A stretch of DNA of 33,597 nt from Actinomadura bangladeshensis (GCF_004348335.1 NZ_SMJW01000069.1:1-33597); one strand, 5' to 3'. Positions 23,293 through 31,538 are shown, counted from the stretch's first letter. Numbers and translations: made by a program. The notes: a model not told the origin generated them from the letters alone.

Positions 23293-23315
23293 CCCGCCGG
23301 GAGGGACCCGGCGGG
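23293..23315 (+). other. Hairpin in the leader of the flavin oxidase gene
   Basis: CCCGCCGGG (23293-23301), loop AGGGA, CCCGGCGGG (23307-23315): a perfect 9-bp stem 60 bp before the ATG of the flavin oxidase gene and 88 bp after the cupin stop. A TTGTGT-16-TAAGGG pair (23255-23282) just upstream may be the promoter. In that case the hairpin is an mRNA leader; otherwise it ends the cupin transcript. Confidence 0.45.
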
Positions 23316-23375
23316 GTCATCGACACCACGGGCGCGCATGTGCGGGACGTGCCGCGGCCGGACGGGGGAGGGCCG

Positions 23376-24761
23376 ATGACGGCCACAGTTCTGGAATCCA
23401 TGCGCACCACGCTGCGGGGGCCGGTGATCGGTCCGCCGGACCCGGACTACGACCGAGCCCGCACGATCTACAACGCGATGATCGACAAGTCCCCGGCCGC
23501 CATCGTCCGGTGCTCCGACGCCGCGGACGTGGTGGCGGCGCTCGGTCTGGTCCAGGAGGCCGGCGCGCAGGTCGCCGTCCGGGGCGGTGGGCACAGCGGC
23601 CCCGGTCTCTGTCTGGTGGAGGGTGGCGTGACCGTCGACCTGTCGCCCATGCGCTGGGTGCGGGTCGACCCGGAGGAGCGCACGGCCGAGGTGGGCGGCG
23701 GAAGCCTGCTGAGCGACCTGGACCACGCCACCCACGCCTTCGGGCTCGCGGTGCCCGCGGGAATCGTCTCGACGACCGGGGTCGGCGGCCTCACGCTCGG
23801 CGGCGGTCACGGCCACCTCACCCGCAAGTACGGCCTCACGGTGGACAGCCTGGTCTCGGCCGACGTGGTCCTGGCGGACGGCACACTGGTCACCGCGTCC
23901 GAGGAGCGGAACCCCGACCTGTTCTGGGCGCTCCGCGGCGGCGGTGGCAACTTCGGCGTCGTCACCTCGTTTACCTTCCGGCTGCACCCCGTGGACACGG
24001 TCGGGGTGGGCGTCACGGCATGGCCGATCGACGCCACCCGCGATGTGCTGCGGTGGTACCGCGACTTCCTGCCGCAGGCGCCCGAGGACCTGAGCGGCTT
24101 CGTCGCCCTCCTCGTCATCCCGCCCGCGCCGCCGTTCCCCGAGGAACTGCACGGCCGCAAGATGTGCGTCATCATCTGGTGCTACACCGGCGAGCCGGAG
24201 AACCTGGAGGACGTCCTCGCGCCGACGGTCGAGCCCGGTCGGCCGGCCTTCACGTTCACCAGCCCGATGCCCTACCCGATGCTCCAGACCATGTTCGACG
24301 ACCTCATCCCGCCCGGTCTGCAGTGGTACTGGCGGGGTGACTTCTTCGACCGCATCCCCGATGAGGCCGCCGAGATCCACCAGAGGTTCGGAACGGAGAT
24401 CCCCACCGACCTGTCGACCATGCACCTGTACCCGATCGATGGCGCGGCACAGAGGCCGGGGAGGGACGACACCGCCTGGGGCTACCGGGACGCCACCTGG
24501 TCCGCCGTCTTCGCCGGCATCGACCCCGATCCCGCGAAGACCGCGACGATCCGGCGGTGGTGCGTGGACTACTGGGAGGCGCTGCACCCGTACTCGATGG
24601 GAGGTGCCTACGTGAACTTCCTCGGCACGGACGAAAGCGAGGACAGGGTCCGGGCCACCTACCGCGACCATTACGACAGGCTCGCGGAGATCAAGGCGAA
24701 GTACGATCCCGACAACTTCTTCCGGGCGAACCAGAACATCAGCCCGTCGGCACACCCTTAG
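23376..24761 (+). CDS. FAD-linked oxidase, berberine-bridge/6-hydroxynicotine oxidase type
   Basis: This 461-residue flavoenzyme is of the PCMH/BBE family. The N-terminal half has RGGGHSGPG, in which His73 is the residue that links covalently to the FAD 8-alpha carbon in this family. GVGGLTLGGGHGHLTRKYGL follows. The position that carries the second (Cys) link in bicovalent enzymes (the GVCP motif) reads AGIVSTTGVGG, so a single link is expected. The C-terminus has the BBE tail KYDPDNFFRANQNI. The ATG at 23376 has GGGGGAGGG upstream. The substrate is unknown; family members oxidise sugars, alkaloids or polyketides. Its stop overlaps the GNAT stop on the opposite strand. Confidence 0.88.
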   Translation: MTATVLESMRTTLRGPVIGPPDPDYDRARTIYNAMIDKSPAAIVRCSDAADVVAALGLVQEAGAQVAVRGGGHSGPGLCLVEGGVTVDLSPMRWVRVDPEERTAEVGGGSLLSDLDHATHAFGLAVPAGIVSTTGVGGLTLGGGHGHLTRKYGLTVDSLVSADVVLADGTLVTASEERNPDLFWALRGGGGNFGVVTSFTFRLHPVDTVGVGVTAWPIDATRDVLRWYRDFLPQAPEDLSGFVALLVIPPAPPFPEELHGRKMCVIIWCYTGEPENLEDVLAPTVEPGRPAFTFTSPMPYPMLQTMFDDLIPPGLQWYWRGDFFDRIPDEAAEIHQRFGTEIPTDLSTMHLYPIDGAAQRPGRDDTAWGYRDATWSAVFAGIDPDPAKTATIRRWCVDYWEALHPYSMGGAYVNFLGTDESEDRVRATYRDHYDRLAEIKAKYDPDNFFRANQNISPSAHP

Positions 24762-25252
24762 CTGACTTCGACGAATCCGAGCCGGTCGTAGAGTCGGCGG
24801 GCGCGGCGGTTGCGGCGGGTCACGGCGAGGGACAGGGTGTCGTGACCCTGCTCCGCCAAGGCGTGCATGACCGCCAGTACCAGGTCGCGCCCCAGGCCGT
24901 GCCCCGCGTGGGACGGGGCGGTGAAGAGGAAGGCCAGGAGCGGTTCGTCCCGGTAGAGGGTGGCGAGGGCTCCGCCTACCGGACGGTCCTCGTGGTCGGC
25001 CACGAAGGAGGCTTCCGGGAGGAACGTCCCGTATTCGCCGTCCAGGGTGAGCTGGATCTCGCGTGCCGCGCCCGGAAGGTCGCCGACGTCGGCCTCGTCG
25101 GGGGTGCCGCGGTAGGCGGCCCACATGGCGGCGGCGAGCGCCGGGACGTCCGCGGCGGTGAACGGCCGGAGGCCCGGCGGGGGCGGCGGTGTCGCACCCA
25201 GGGGCGCCCGGAGGCGGCTGCGCACAGGTGCGCCGAACGTCCCGGATGTCAT
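24758..25252 (-). CDS. GNAT family N-acetyltransferase
   Basis: This 164-residue single GNAT domain uses acetyl-CoA to acetylate an amine; the substrate is unknown. The acetyl-CoA loop is HAGHGLGRDLVLAVMHAL (about 113-130), corresponding to the R/Q-x-x-G-x-G/A motif, and LAVTRRNRRARRLYDRLGF is the typical C-terminal strand-helix. A proline-rich segment precedes the domain (residues 18-27). The ATG at 25252 is taken as start. It converges on the flavin oxidase gene; TTAG supplies TAG on plus and TAA on minus. Confidence 0.85.
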   Translation of the reverse strand: MTSGTFGAPVRSRLRAPLGATPPPPPGLRPFTAADVPALAAAMWAAYRGTPDEADVGDLPGAAREIQLTLDGEYGTFLPEASFVADHEDRPVGGALATLYRDEPLLAFLFTAPSHAGHGLGRDLVLAVMHALAEQGHDTLSLAVTRRNRRARRLYDRLGFVEVS

Positions 25253-25268
25253 GATTTCCAGTCTAGGC

Positions 25269-25297
25269 GGCGCCCCCGGCGCGGGGCCGGGGGAGCC
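25269..25297 (-). terminator. Hairpin terminator after the aldehyde dehydrogenase gene
   Basis: CCCCCGGC (25273-25280) and GCCGGGGG (25286-25293) form an 8-bp stem with a 5-nt loop, extended by GGC/GCC (25269-25271, 25295-25297) beyond one mismatch. It lies just past the stop of the aldehyde dehydrogenase, before the GNAT gene on the same strand. Confidence 0.7.
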
Positions 25298-25316
25298 ATG
25301 GTCTCGCGGTGGCGGG

Positions 25317-26816
25317 TCAGCGCTTGTACCGGCGGCCGTGCAGCATGTTGATCAGGCCGAGGACGCGGGCCATCTCCTTGTCGGTGCGGCCGAACGAGGT
25401 GAGGTTCATCGTCGCGAACCGCTGCCGGGTGATGGCCTTCGGGCGGGTGAACTCGCGCAGCCCGTCCGCGCCGTGGATGCGGCCGAAGCCGGACTCGCCG
25501 ACGCCGCCGAACGGCAGCGCGGCGACCTGGGCGAACGCGGCGAAGGCGTTGATGGAGGTCATGCCGGACCGCATCCGGCGGGCGACGTCCAGAGCGCGGG
25601 ACTTGTCGCCGGAGAAGATCGTCCCGGCGAGGCCGTAACCGGTCTTGTTGGTCCGCTCGACGGCCTCGTCGAGGTCCTTGACCCGGTGGACGGTGATCGT
25701 CGGGCCGAACGTCTCCTCGCAGACGGCGGACGAGTCGTCCGGCACGTTGGCGAGGACGACCGGCTCCACGTACGGCTTGCGCACGGACTCGGCCCCGCCG
25801 ACGACCGCCTTGCCGCCCTTGGCGAGCGCGTCCTTGATGTGCCGCTCGATGATGTCGAGCTGCGACGGCATGGTGATCGGGCCGTAGGCGGCCTCGCGGT
25901 CGAAGCCGGGGCGCAGGTCCTTGGCCTTCTCGGTGAGCTTGCCGAGGAACTTGTCGTAGGCGTCGTCCACGACGTAGATGCGCTCGACCCCGATGCAGGT
26001 CTGGCCGGCGTTCGACATGGCGCCCCACAGCGCGGCGTCGGCGGCGGCGTCGAGGTCGGCGTCGGAGTCGACGATGCAGGCGTCCTTGCCGCCGCACTCG
26101 GCGACGATCGGGGTGAGGTTCTGCGCGCAGGCCGCCATGACGCGCTTGGCGGTGCGGGCCGACCCGGTGAAGGCGATCTTGTCGACGCGCGGGGACGAGG
26201 CGAGCGCCGCGCCGGTCTCGCCGAGTCCGGTGATCGTCTGCAGGACGGGGTGCTCGGGGATGACCGCGTCGAACAGCTCGGCGAGCAGCACGCCGACGCC
26301 CGGGGTGAACTCCGACGGCTTGAACACGACGGCGTTGCCGGCCGCGAGCGCGTACCCGATGGAGCCCATCGGGGTGAAGATCGGGTAGTTCCACGGGCCG
26401 ATCACGCCGACGACGCCGAGCGGCTGGTACTCCAGCACGCACTTCTGGTTGACGGCCATGAGGCCGGGGTAGACGCTGCGCGGTCCGAGGATCTTCTGCG
26501 CGTTGCGGGCGGCCCAGTCCAGGTGGGTGATCGCCATGATCGTCTCTAGCTGGGCGTCCTGCACCGGCTTGCCGGTCTCCTGGTGGATGAGCTCGGCCAT
26601 CCGGTTCAGGTTGCGGGCGAGCGACCCCTTGACGTTGAGCAGCCGGAGCCGGCGCTCCTTCCAGCCGAGGGCCCGCCACCACTCGGCGGCCTCCCGGGCG
26701 CGTTCGACCGCCGCCGCCACGGCGGCACCGTCCTGGACGGGATGCTCGGCGACGACCTCGCCGGTGGCCGGGTTCAGGGACGCGAACGTCTCGGTGCTCT
26801 CCGTGGCCACGGACAT
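25317..26816 (-). CDS. NAD(P)-dependent aldehyde dehydrogenase
   Basis: This 499-residue ALDH superfamily enzyme oxidises an aldehyde to an acid. GPWNYPIF with N143, the cofactor Lys in FKPSE (K166), the general base in VAECGGKD (E240) and the nucleophile in NAGQTCIG (C274) are all present. EETFGPT and ALPFGGVGESGFGRIHG are the typical late motifs. The sequence looks closest to succinate-semialdehyde or coniferyl-aldehyde-type dehydrogenases, but the substrate is not determined. The start MSVATESTETFASLNPATGE is supported by a GGGAGG just upstream on the minus strand. A palindrome sits 27-38 bp before the start. Confidence 0.92.
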   Translation of the reverse strand: MSVATESTETFASLNPATGEVVAEHPVQDGAAVAAAVERAREAAEWWRALGWKERRLRLLNVKGSLARNLNRMAELIHQETGKPVQDAQLETIMAITHLDWAARNAQKILGPRSVYPGLMAVNQKCVLEYQPLGVVGVIGPWNYPIFTPMGSIGYALAAGNAVVFKPSEFTPGVGVLLAELFDAVIPEHPVLQTITGLGETGAALASSPRVDKIAFTGSARTAKRVMAACAQNLTPIVAECGGKDACIVDSDADLDAAADAALWGAMSNAGQTCIGVERIYVVDDAYDKFLGKLTEKAKDLRPGFDREAAYGPITMPSQLDIIERHIKDALAKGGKAVVGGAESVRKPYVEPVVLANVPDDSSAVCEETFGPTITVHRVKDLDEAVERTNKTGYGLAGTIFSGDKSRALDVARRMRSGMTSINAFAAFAQVAALPFGGVGESGFGRIHGADGLREFTRPKAITRQRFATMNLTSFGRTDKEMARVLGLINMLHGRRYKR

Positions 26817-26842
26817 GAGGAACCTCCCGGGAGGAGCCTGGT

Positions 26843-26854
26843 AAGTGAGTACTT
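26843..26854. promoter_or_regulatory. Palindrome AAGTGAGTACTT, candidate operator
   Basis: AAGT-GAGT-ACTT lies 27-38 bp upstream of the aldehyde dehydrogenase start, in its only upstream gap (66 bp). It looks like a TetR-type half-site pair. Outer TGGT (26839-26842) and ACCA (26877-26880) also mirror each other. No regulator gene is adjacent. Confidence 0.4.
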
Positions 26855-26882
26855 GCGCCTGCGTACCGGCTAGTAAACCACC

Positions 26883-28238
26883 CTAAGCCCCCCGCCGGGA
26901 GTCGGGGATCCAGCTTCCGTGGAATCCGGCCGGAACGCGCCGCGGCAGGTGGACGGTCGCCGTGTGCGACAGGTCCGACGCGTCGAGCACAAGCAGTTCG
27001 GCCCCCGTGTCGCCGGACGCGATCGACAGCAGCCAGCCCTCGTCCTCCGCGCGCGCTCCCTCGGCGGGGACGAACACCGCCTCGCCGAGCTGCACGTCCG
27101 GCCCGCACTCGCGCGCGGACGGCCCCCCGCGCAGGTCGTACTTCACGATCGTGTTCCCGGCGACGGTGTAGAGGTAGCGGTGCTCCAAACCCGTCCTGGT
27201 GTCGTCGTGGGTCGGGAACTCCACGTTCCGGTCGTCGAGCTGCTCCTCGGCGGCCTTCCCGGTGGCCGGGTCGAGAATCCACCGGTGCAGCTGGGCGCTC
27301 TCCGAGGTCACCGCCTCCGTCGCGGGGTCGACGGTGCCGCCGATCCCGCCCCAGAGGGCCGCGAACGCCTCGGGACGGTAGCGCGCCCCGTCCAGGACGA
27401 CCCGCCCGGCGGCGTCCTCGTGCGCGTTGCCGACATGGAAGACGTAGCACGGGTCGACCTCGAACCAGCGGACGCCGCCGGAACCGTCGCGCGGCATCAC
27501 GCCGAGCCGCGCCCCGTACCCGTCGTCCCACCGGTACGGCATCCCGGACTCACCGGACAGCGCCAGGTCGAGGTCGAACACCACCGGCAGGTCGAGCCAC
27601 ACGACATGGTTCTCGGTGATCGCGAAGTCGTGCATCATCGTCGGGCCGGGCACCTCGACCTCGCGGCTCTCCACCAGCGTCCCGTCCGCGGACAGCCGGT
27701 GGTAGGTGAGGTAGGGCGGGAACATGCCGTAGCCGAAGAACAGCAGGTCGCCGGTGACCGGGTCCTCCTTGGGGTGCGCGGTCATGGCCGTGGTGAGCCG
27801 CCCGCCGAAGTCGCACGGGCCGGCGGTGCCGAGTTCGGGCGTCACCTCGTAGGGGAACCCGTTCTCCACCAGCGCCCAGATCCTGCCCGCGTGCGGGACG
27901 ACGTGCGTGTTCGCCCGCACGGCGCGCCGGTCGAAGCCGTAGTCGTCGCGGACGAACGGCTTCCCCTCGGTGAACGCCTCCGTCTGGACCCAGCGGTTGC
28001 GGTACCACTCGGCCCGGCCGTCCCGCAGCCGCACCCCGTGGAGCATCCCGTGGCCGGTGAACCAATGCCCGCTCGGCTCGCCCGGCTTGGGGTTCGGGCC
28101 GTTGCGGAAGTACCGGCCGGTCAGCTCGGGCGGCAGCGTCCCGGTGACCCGCAGGTTGTAGGCGTCGGTCTCGTCGGGGACGGGGGCCAGACGGCCGTCC
28201 AGCCATGCGGCCGGCTTGTCCATGAGGTTCTCTCTCAT
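26883..28238 (-). CDS. Carotenoid-cleavage-type dioxygenase (RPE65/CCD family)
   Basis: This is a 451-residue non-haem iron dioxygenase that cleaves a conjugated C=C bond in carotenoids, apocarotenoids or stilbenes. The four iron-binding His of the seven-bladed propeller are visible: H155 in TAHPKEDP, H203 in MMHDFAITENH, H268 in YVFHVGNAHED and H440 in GFHGSWIPD. Second-shell Glu candidates are E124, E340 and E386. Length and motifs are complete. ATG at 28238 (MRENLMDKPAAWL) has GGAAGGGAA upstream; ATG at 28223 is an alternative. It follows the membrane-protein gene after 20 bp, so both are transcribed from the PadR-proximal promoter. The substrate is unknown; no carotenoid synthesis genes are in the window. 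Confidence 0.9.
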   Translation of the reverse strand: MRENLMDKPAAWLDGRLAPVPDETDAYNLRVTGTLPPELTGRYFRNGPNPKPGEPSGHWFTGHGMLHGVRLRDGRAEWYRNRWVQTEAFTEGKPFVRDDYGFDRRAVRANTHVVPHAGRIWALVENGFPYEVTPELGTAGPCDFGGRLTTAMTAHPKEDPVTGDLLFFGYGMFPPYLTYHRLSADGTLVESREVEVPGPTMMHDFAITENHVVWLDLPVVFDLDLALSGESGMPYRWDDGYGARLGVMPRDGSGGVRWFEVDPCYVFHVGNAHEDAAGRVVLDGARYRPEAFAALWGGIGGTVDPATEAVTSESAQLHRWILDPATGKAAEEQLDDRNVEFPTHDDTRTGLEHRYLYTVAGNTIVKYDLRGGPSARECGPDVQLGEAVFVPAEGARAEDEGWLLSIASGDTGAELLVLDASDLSHTATVHLPRRVPAGFHGSWIPDSRRGA

Positions 28239-28258
28239 CGCGGCGTTCCCTTCCAGTA

Positions 28259-28867
28259 TCAGCGCGAGGACGGCTGGGCGTCGGCGGCCTGCGCGGCCGG
28301 CGGCCCGAGTTCGGTGGCGTGGCGCTTGCGCGCGCGGTCGGGGTGGCGGGCCGTGAAGACGGCGGGGACCGTGAAACAGGCGACCTTGACGGCGACCAGC
28401 AGCGCGGTGGCGTCCGGGGCCCCGTGCTGGACGAGGCCGAGCACGACCGCCGTCAGGGTGAAGCTCGCGGCCCAGGCGGCGGTGATCGCGCGGTTGATGC
28501 GCATGAACAGGGCGGTCGCGGCGATCTCCGCCGAGACCTGGCGGCGGGCGATGCCCGCGGTGAACGGGCGGCGGAACAGGAGCGTTCCCCAGGCGGTCAG
28601 CGCCAGCCAGCCGATCGCGAGGGAGGCGCCGTAGTCCAGGACGGACGAGTCGGGCACGGTCAGCGCCAGCGCGGTGAGCGCCGCCATGTAGACCGAGGTC
28701 GAGATCTCCAGGATCAGCGAGTCGGCGCGGTGCCCCCGGCGGAGGTCCCGGCCGAGCAGCACGAGCGCCGTGACGAGTCCGGCGGCGGCGCCCGCCCGGC
28801 CGTCGAAGCCGCTCACGACCGCGAGCACGATCCACGGCAGGAAGGTTCTGGCGTAGTACTTCGGCAT
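28259..28867 (-). CDS. Multi-spanning membrane protein of unknown function
   Basis: This 202-residue protein has about five to six hydrophobic segments (roughly 8-36, 55-72, 78-98, 113-128, 131-148, 155-172) and a polar Lys/Arg-rich tail. No catalytic motif or known family was recognised. The ATG at 28867 has GAAGGACGC upstream. It precedes the dioxygenase gene by 20 bp in the same transcript and is read divergently from the PadR gene. It could hold the dioxygenase or its lipid substrate at the membrane; that is inference from the pairing. Confidence 0.8.
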   Translation of the reverse strand: MPKYYARTFLPWIVLAVVSGFDGRAGAAAGLVTALVLLGRDLRRGHRADSLILEISTSVYMAALTALALTVPDSSVLDYGASLAIGWLALTAWGTLLFRRPFTAGIARRQVSAEIAATALFMRINRAITAAWAASFTLTAVVLGLVQHGAPDATALLVAVKVACFTVPAVFTARHPDRARKRHATELGPPAAQAADAQPSSR

Positions 28868-28887
28868 GGCGGGCGTCCTTCGGCAGC

Positions 28888-28938
28888 GACGTTCCAGTTA
28901 TGACAGGTCGAACGTAGACGTTCCACTTCTGACATGTC
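28888..28938. promoter_or_regulatory. Two 22-bp direct repeats, candidate PadR operator
   Basis: The copies at 28888-28909 and 28917-28938 agree at 19 of 22 positions: GACGTTCCA, one variable base, TT, one variable base, TGACA, one variable base, GTC. Start-to-start distance is 29 bp. Copy 2 contains TGACATGTCA, a perfect 10-bp palindrome. They fill the gap between the divergent membrane-protein gene and PadR gene, where both promoters must lie. Confidence 0.75.
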
Positions 28939-28963
28939 AATACAGACTGGTAGAGTCGCCGGC

Positions 28964-29521
28964 ATGAGTTTGCGACACGCGGTGCTCGGACTCCTCGCCG
29001 AGCTGGGCGGCGCCAGCGGCTATGACCTGCTGAAACTGTTCGAGGTGTCGCTCGACAACGTGTGGCCGGCCACGCAGAGCCAGCTCTACGGCGAACTCGG
29101 CAAGCTCACCGACGCCGGGCTGATCGAGGTCGCCGCCGAGGGGCCGCGCGGCCGCCGCGAGTACCGGATCACCCCGTCCGGCCGGGCGGAGCTGCACCAC
29201 TGGCTGATCGGCATCGCCCCCAAGCCCAACCGGCGGGACGAGACGCTGCTCCGCGTGTTCTTCCTCGGCGAGCTGACCCGCGCCGAGGCCCGCCGATACA
29301 TCGACGAGCAGATCGACGCGATCGGCGCCCAGGCCGCCGGGCTCGCGGAGGTCGAGAAGGCCGTCGAATGGGACGAGCAGGGCGGCATGGCGGACAACGG
29401 CCGCTTCGTCCTGGAGTACGGCAAGCGCTTCTTCGAGATGCGCCGCGACTGGCTGCGCTGGGTCGCCGCGGAACTCGCCGCACGCGACTCCCGCTCACCC
29501 GGCGATTCCCCCGAGGACTGA
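28964..29521 (+). CDS. PadR family transcriptional regulator
   Basis: This 185-residue protein has an N-terminal winged helix (MSLRHAVLGLLAELGGASGY, then SQLYGELGKLTDAGLIEV and REYRITPSGRAELHHW). The C-terminal helical dimerisation domain (about 90-180) contains FFLGELTRAEARRYID. This is the PadR-s2/VirR-like architecture. The ATG at 28964 is used; an in-frame ATG at 28934 is rejected because it lies inside the operator-like repeat. It is divergent from the membrane protein-dioxygenase pair and probably represses it and itself. The inducer is unknown. Confidence 0.9.
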   Translation: MSLRHAVLGLLAELGGASGYDLLKLFEVSLDNVWPATQSQLYGELGKLTDAGLIEVAAEGPRGRREYRITPSGRAELHHWLIGIAPKPNRRDETLLRVFFLGELTRAEARRYIDEQIDAIGAQAAGLAEVEKAVEWDEQGGMADNGRFVLEYGKRFFEMRRDWLRWVAAELAARDSRSPGDSPED

Positions 29522-29552
29522 AGGGAGCGCGCCCCGGCCGGGCCGTGAGGCG

Positions 29553-30341
29553 TCAGTTCGTCCAGAACTGGAAGAGCGACAGCCCGACCCGGATGGGGAT
29601 CTCGCCCAGGCCCAGCGCCTCCGTGATGTGGAAGACGGCGGTGAAGAAGGCGTCGTTGATGGGCCCGAGCCACAGCAGCGCGATCAGGATGAGGAAGACG
29701 TAGCCGCCGTAGGGGCTCACCTTGGCGACCCAGCGCTGCGGCAGGTACGGCTCGATGATCCCGAACCCGTCCAGGCCGGGGATCGGCAGCAGGTTCAGGA
29801 TGGCGGCGGTGACCTGGAGGAACGCCAGGAACGCCACGCCCAGCCAGAACACGCCGTGGTCCTGGTGGGCGAAGTTCTTGTAGAGCACCGCCAGCATGAT
29901 CGCGAACAGGACGTTGGACAGCGGGCCCGCGGCCGAGATCAGGCTGTGCCGCAGCCTGCCCCGGATGGAGTGCCGGTCGATCCAGACGGCGCCGCCCGGC
30001 AGGCCGATGCCGCCGAGCATGATGAACACCACCGGGATCACGAAGCTCAGCACGACGTCGGAGTACTTCAGCGGGTTCAGCGTGAGGTACCCCTTGCCGA
30101 CCACGCTGCGGTCGCCCGACCGGTAGGCCGTGTAGGCGTGCCCGAACTCGTGCGCGCACAGGGACAGCATCCACGCCGCGAGGACGAACCCGAACAGCGC
30201 GATCCGCGCCTCTTTGGCCGGGTCCTCCCCGTACCGCCAGGCGATCAGGCCGCACAGGACGGTCACCGCCGCGATCGCGAGGAACACCGGGCTCGGCCGG
30301 ACGGCCGCGCTCCCTCGCGCCCCGTGTGCAGTCCCGTTCAT
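29553..30341 (-). CDS. M50 family (site-2-protease-like) membrane metallopeptidase
   Basis: This 262-residue integral membrane zinc protease has five to six hydrophobic segments. The zinc motif AHEFGHA places H64, E65 and H68 in a membrane helix, and the third ligand is D191 in NLLPIPGLDGFG. Both hallmarks of the M50 core are kept. There is no PDZ or CBS domain, so this is a minimal type. Substrates are unknown; such enzymes cleave anti-sigma factors or signal-peptide remnants. The gene converges on PadR with 31 bp between the stops. Confidence 0.9.
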   Translation of the reverse strand: MNGTAHGARGSAAVRPSPVFLAIAAVTVLCGLIAWRYGEDPAKEARIALFGFVLAAWMLSLCAHEFGHAYTAYRSGDRSVVGKGYLTLNPLKYSDVVLSFVIPVVFIMLGGIGLPGGAVWIDRHSIRGRLRHSLISAAGPLSNVLFAIMLAVLYKNFAHQDHGVFWLGVAFLAFLQVTAAILNLLPIPGLDGFGIIEPYLPQRWVAKVSPYGGYVFLILIALLWLGPINDAFFTAVFHITEALGLGEIPIRVGLSLFQFWTN

Positions 30342-30460
30342 CGTTCCCGGCCCCTCTCGCCGCGCCGCCGTTCTCCCGGCGCCCCGTCCCGCCCGATCGT
30401 CATTCGGAAGCTACCCGCTCCAACGCCGTGCCCGTGCGGCGGGTCTCCCGCCCGCGGGCG

Positions 30461-31045
30461 TCACGGCGCCGCGATCACCGGGACGACGTAGGTGCGCAGG
30501 AAGCGGCGCTGCGCCTCGGCGTCCCGGTCCCGGTCCATCACGATGAGCGAGGTGATGATCCGGAAGAGGAACTCGACCGTCCCCTCCACCTCGATGTCGG
30601 CCCGCAGCATCCGCTGCCGCTGCGCCTGCGCGAAGTACGGCCGCACGTACTCGCAGCACAGGTCGAGGACGTGCTCGGCCGCGCCCGCGACCGCCGCCTG
30701 CATGTGGCCCGCCGCCTCCGGCACCAGGAAGTGCGCGATGGTCGGCTCGCCGCGGACGTACTCGATCGCGTCCAGCGACCCCTCGACGATCGCCTCCGGC
30801 ACCGACCGCTCGCGGCGCAGCCGCGCGGCCAGCCGGTCCAGGAACCGGTGCAGGTCGCGCACCACCACGGCGAGGATCAGCTCGTCCCGGCCGCCGGTGA
30901 CGCTCCGGTACACCGTCGCGCGCGACAGGCGCGCCGCCGCCGCGATGTCCTCGACCGTCGTCTTGGCGACGCCGAAGCGGCGGAAGCACTCTTCCGCCGC
31001 GTCGATGATCCGCTCGCGCGTCGCGTCGGTGGTGACCGGGGGCAT
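30461..31045 (-). CDS. TetR family transcriptional regulator
   Basis: This 194-residue protein has an N-terminal TetR helix-turn-helix domain (TRERIIDAAEECFRRFG, VEDIAAAARLSRATVYR, about 8-50). The all-helical C-terminal ligand-binding region (about 60-190) contains CCEYVRPYFAQAQRQ. Ligand and targets are unknown. The stop codon of the DUF3224 gene lies 30 bp upstream on the same strand, so the two could share a transcript, which would make the DUF3224 protein a partner gene. Confidence 0.88.
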   Translation of the reverse strand: MPPVTTDATRERIIDAAEECFRRFGVAKTTVEDIAAAARLSRATVYRSVTGGRDELILAVVVRDLHRFLDRLAARLRRERSVPEAIVEGSLDAIEYVRGEPTIAHFLVPEAAGHMQAAVAGAAEHVLDLCCEYVRPYFAQAQRQRMLRADIEVEGTVEFLFRIITSLIVMDRDRDAEAQRRFLRTYVVPVIAAP

Positions 31046-31075
31046 GGCAGCACATTACCGGCTGCCCGCCGGCAC

Positions 31076-31483
31076 CTAGCCCAGCGTGTACTCCAGCGCC
31101 CAGGCGTGGGATCCGTCCTCGGCGACGGTGATCTGGCCGAGGCCGCGGATGCCGGCCAGCTCCCCGGTCCCGGACGTGGGGACGATCAGCCACCGCAGCC
31201 ACTGGGTGTCGGGCGTCCCGTCCTCGCTGCCCGCGCTGTGCTGCAGGACGAACCCGCCCTCCCGGCCGTGCAGGATGCCCTGCACCCGCTCCACCCCCAC
31301 GTAGGCGACGGGCCCGGCGGGCGTCTCCACGGTGATCAGCTCGGTGGTGCTCGTCCCGACGAGGTCGCCGTGGAACTGCTTGCCGACGTGGACGCGGGTC
31401 AGCTTGGCGCCGTCCCGCTCCTCGTAGGGCTTCTCGGCGTCCCACGCCTCGATGTCGAAGCTGCCGCTGGCTTGAAACGTCAT
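31076..31483 (-). CDS. DUF3224 domain protein
   Basis: This protein of about 135 residues begins MTFQASGSFDIEAWDAEKPY, the typical opening of the DUF3224 family; GILHGREGGFVLQHSAG and the ending AWALEYTLG also fit. The family forms a small beta barrel related to allene-oxide-cyclase-like proteins, function unknown. Start: ATG at 31483 fits family starts; an in-frame ATG at 31492 would add MAG. It precedes the TetR gene by 30 bp. Confidence 0.85.
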   Translation of the reverse strand: MTFQASGSFDIEAWDAEKPYEERDGAKLTRVHVGKQFHGDLVGTSTTELITVETPAGPVAYVGVERVQGILHGREGGFVLQHSAGSEDGTPDTQWLRWLIVPTSGTGELAGIRGLGQITVAEDGSHAWALEYTLG

Positions 31484-31538
31484 GCCCGCCATGATGCCCG
31501 CCGCGTCCGACGGCGGGGAGACTTCGGAGCTCGGGGCC

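Noticed and set aside
26919..28634. 571-residue plus-strand open frame opposite the dioxygenase
   Set aside because: It is antisense to a gene with full catalytic motifs and its translation is low-complexity Arg/Val/Gly/Ala typical of GC-rich shadow frames.
28934..28963. ATG at 28934 as the PadR start
   Set aside because: It lies inside the second 22-bp repeat and would put 10 atypical residues before the family start MSLRHAVLGLL.
29522..29552. Terminator between PadR and the M50 peptidase
   Set aside because: Only the self-complementary CCCGGCCGGG with no loop space was found; not convincing.
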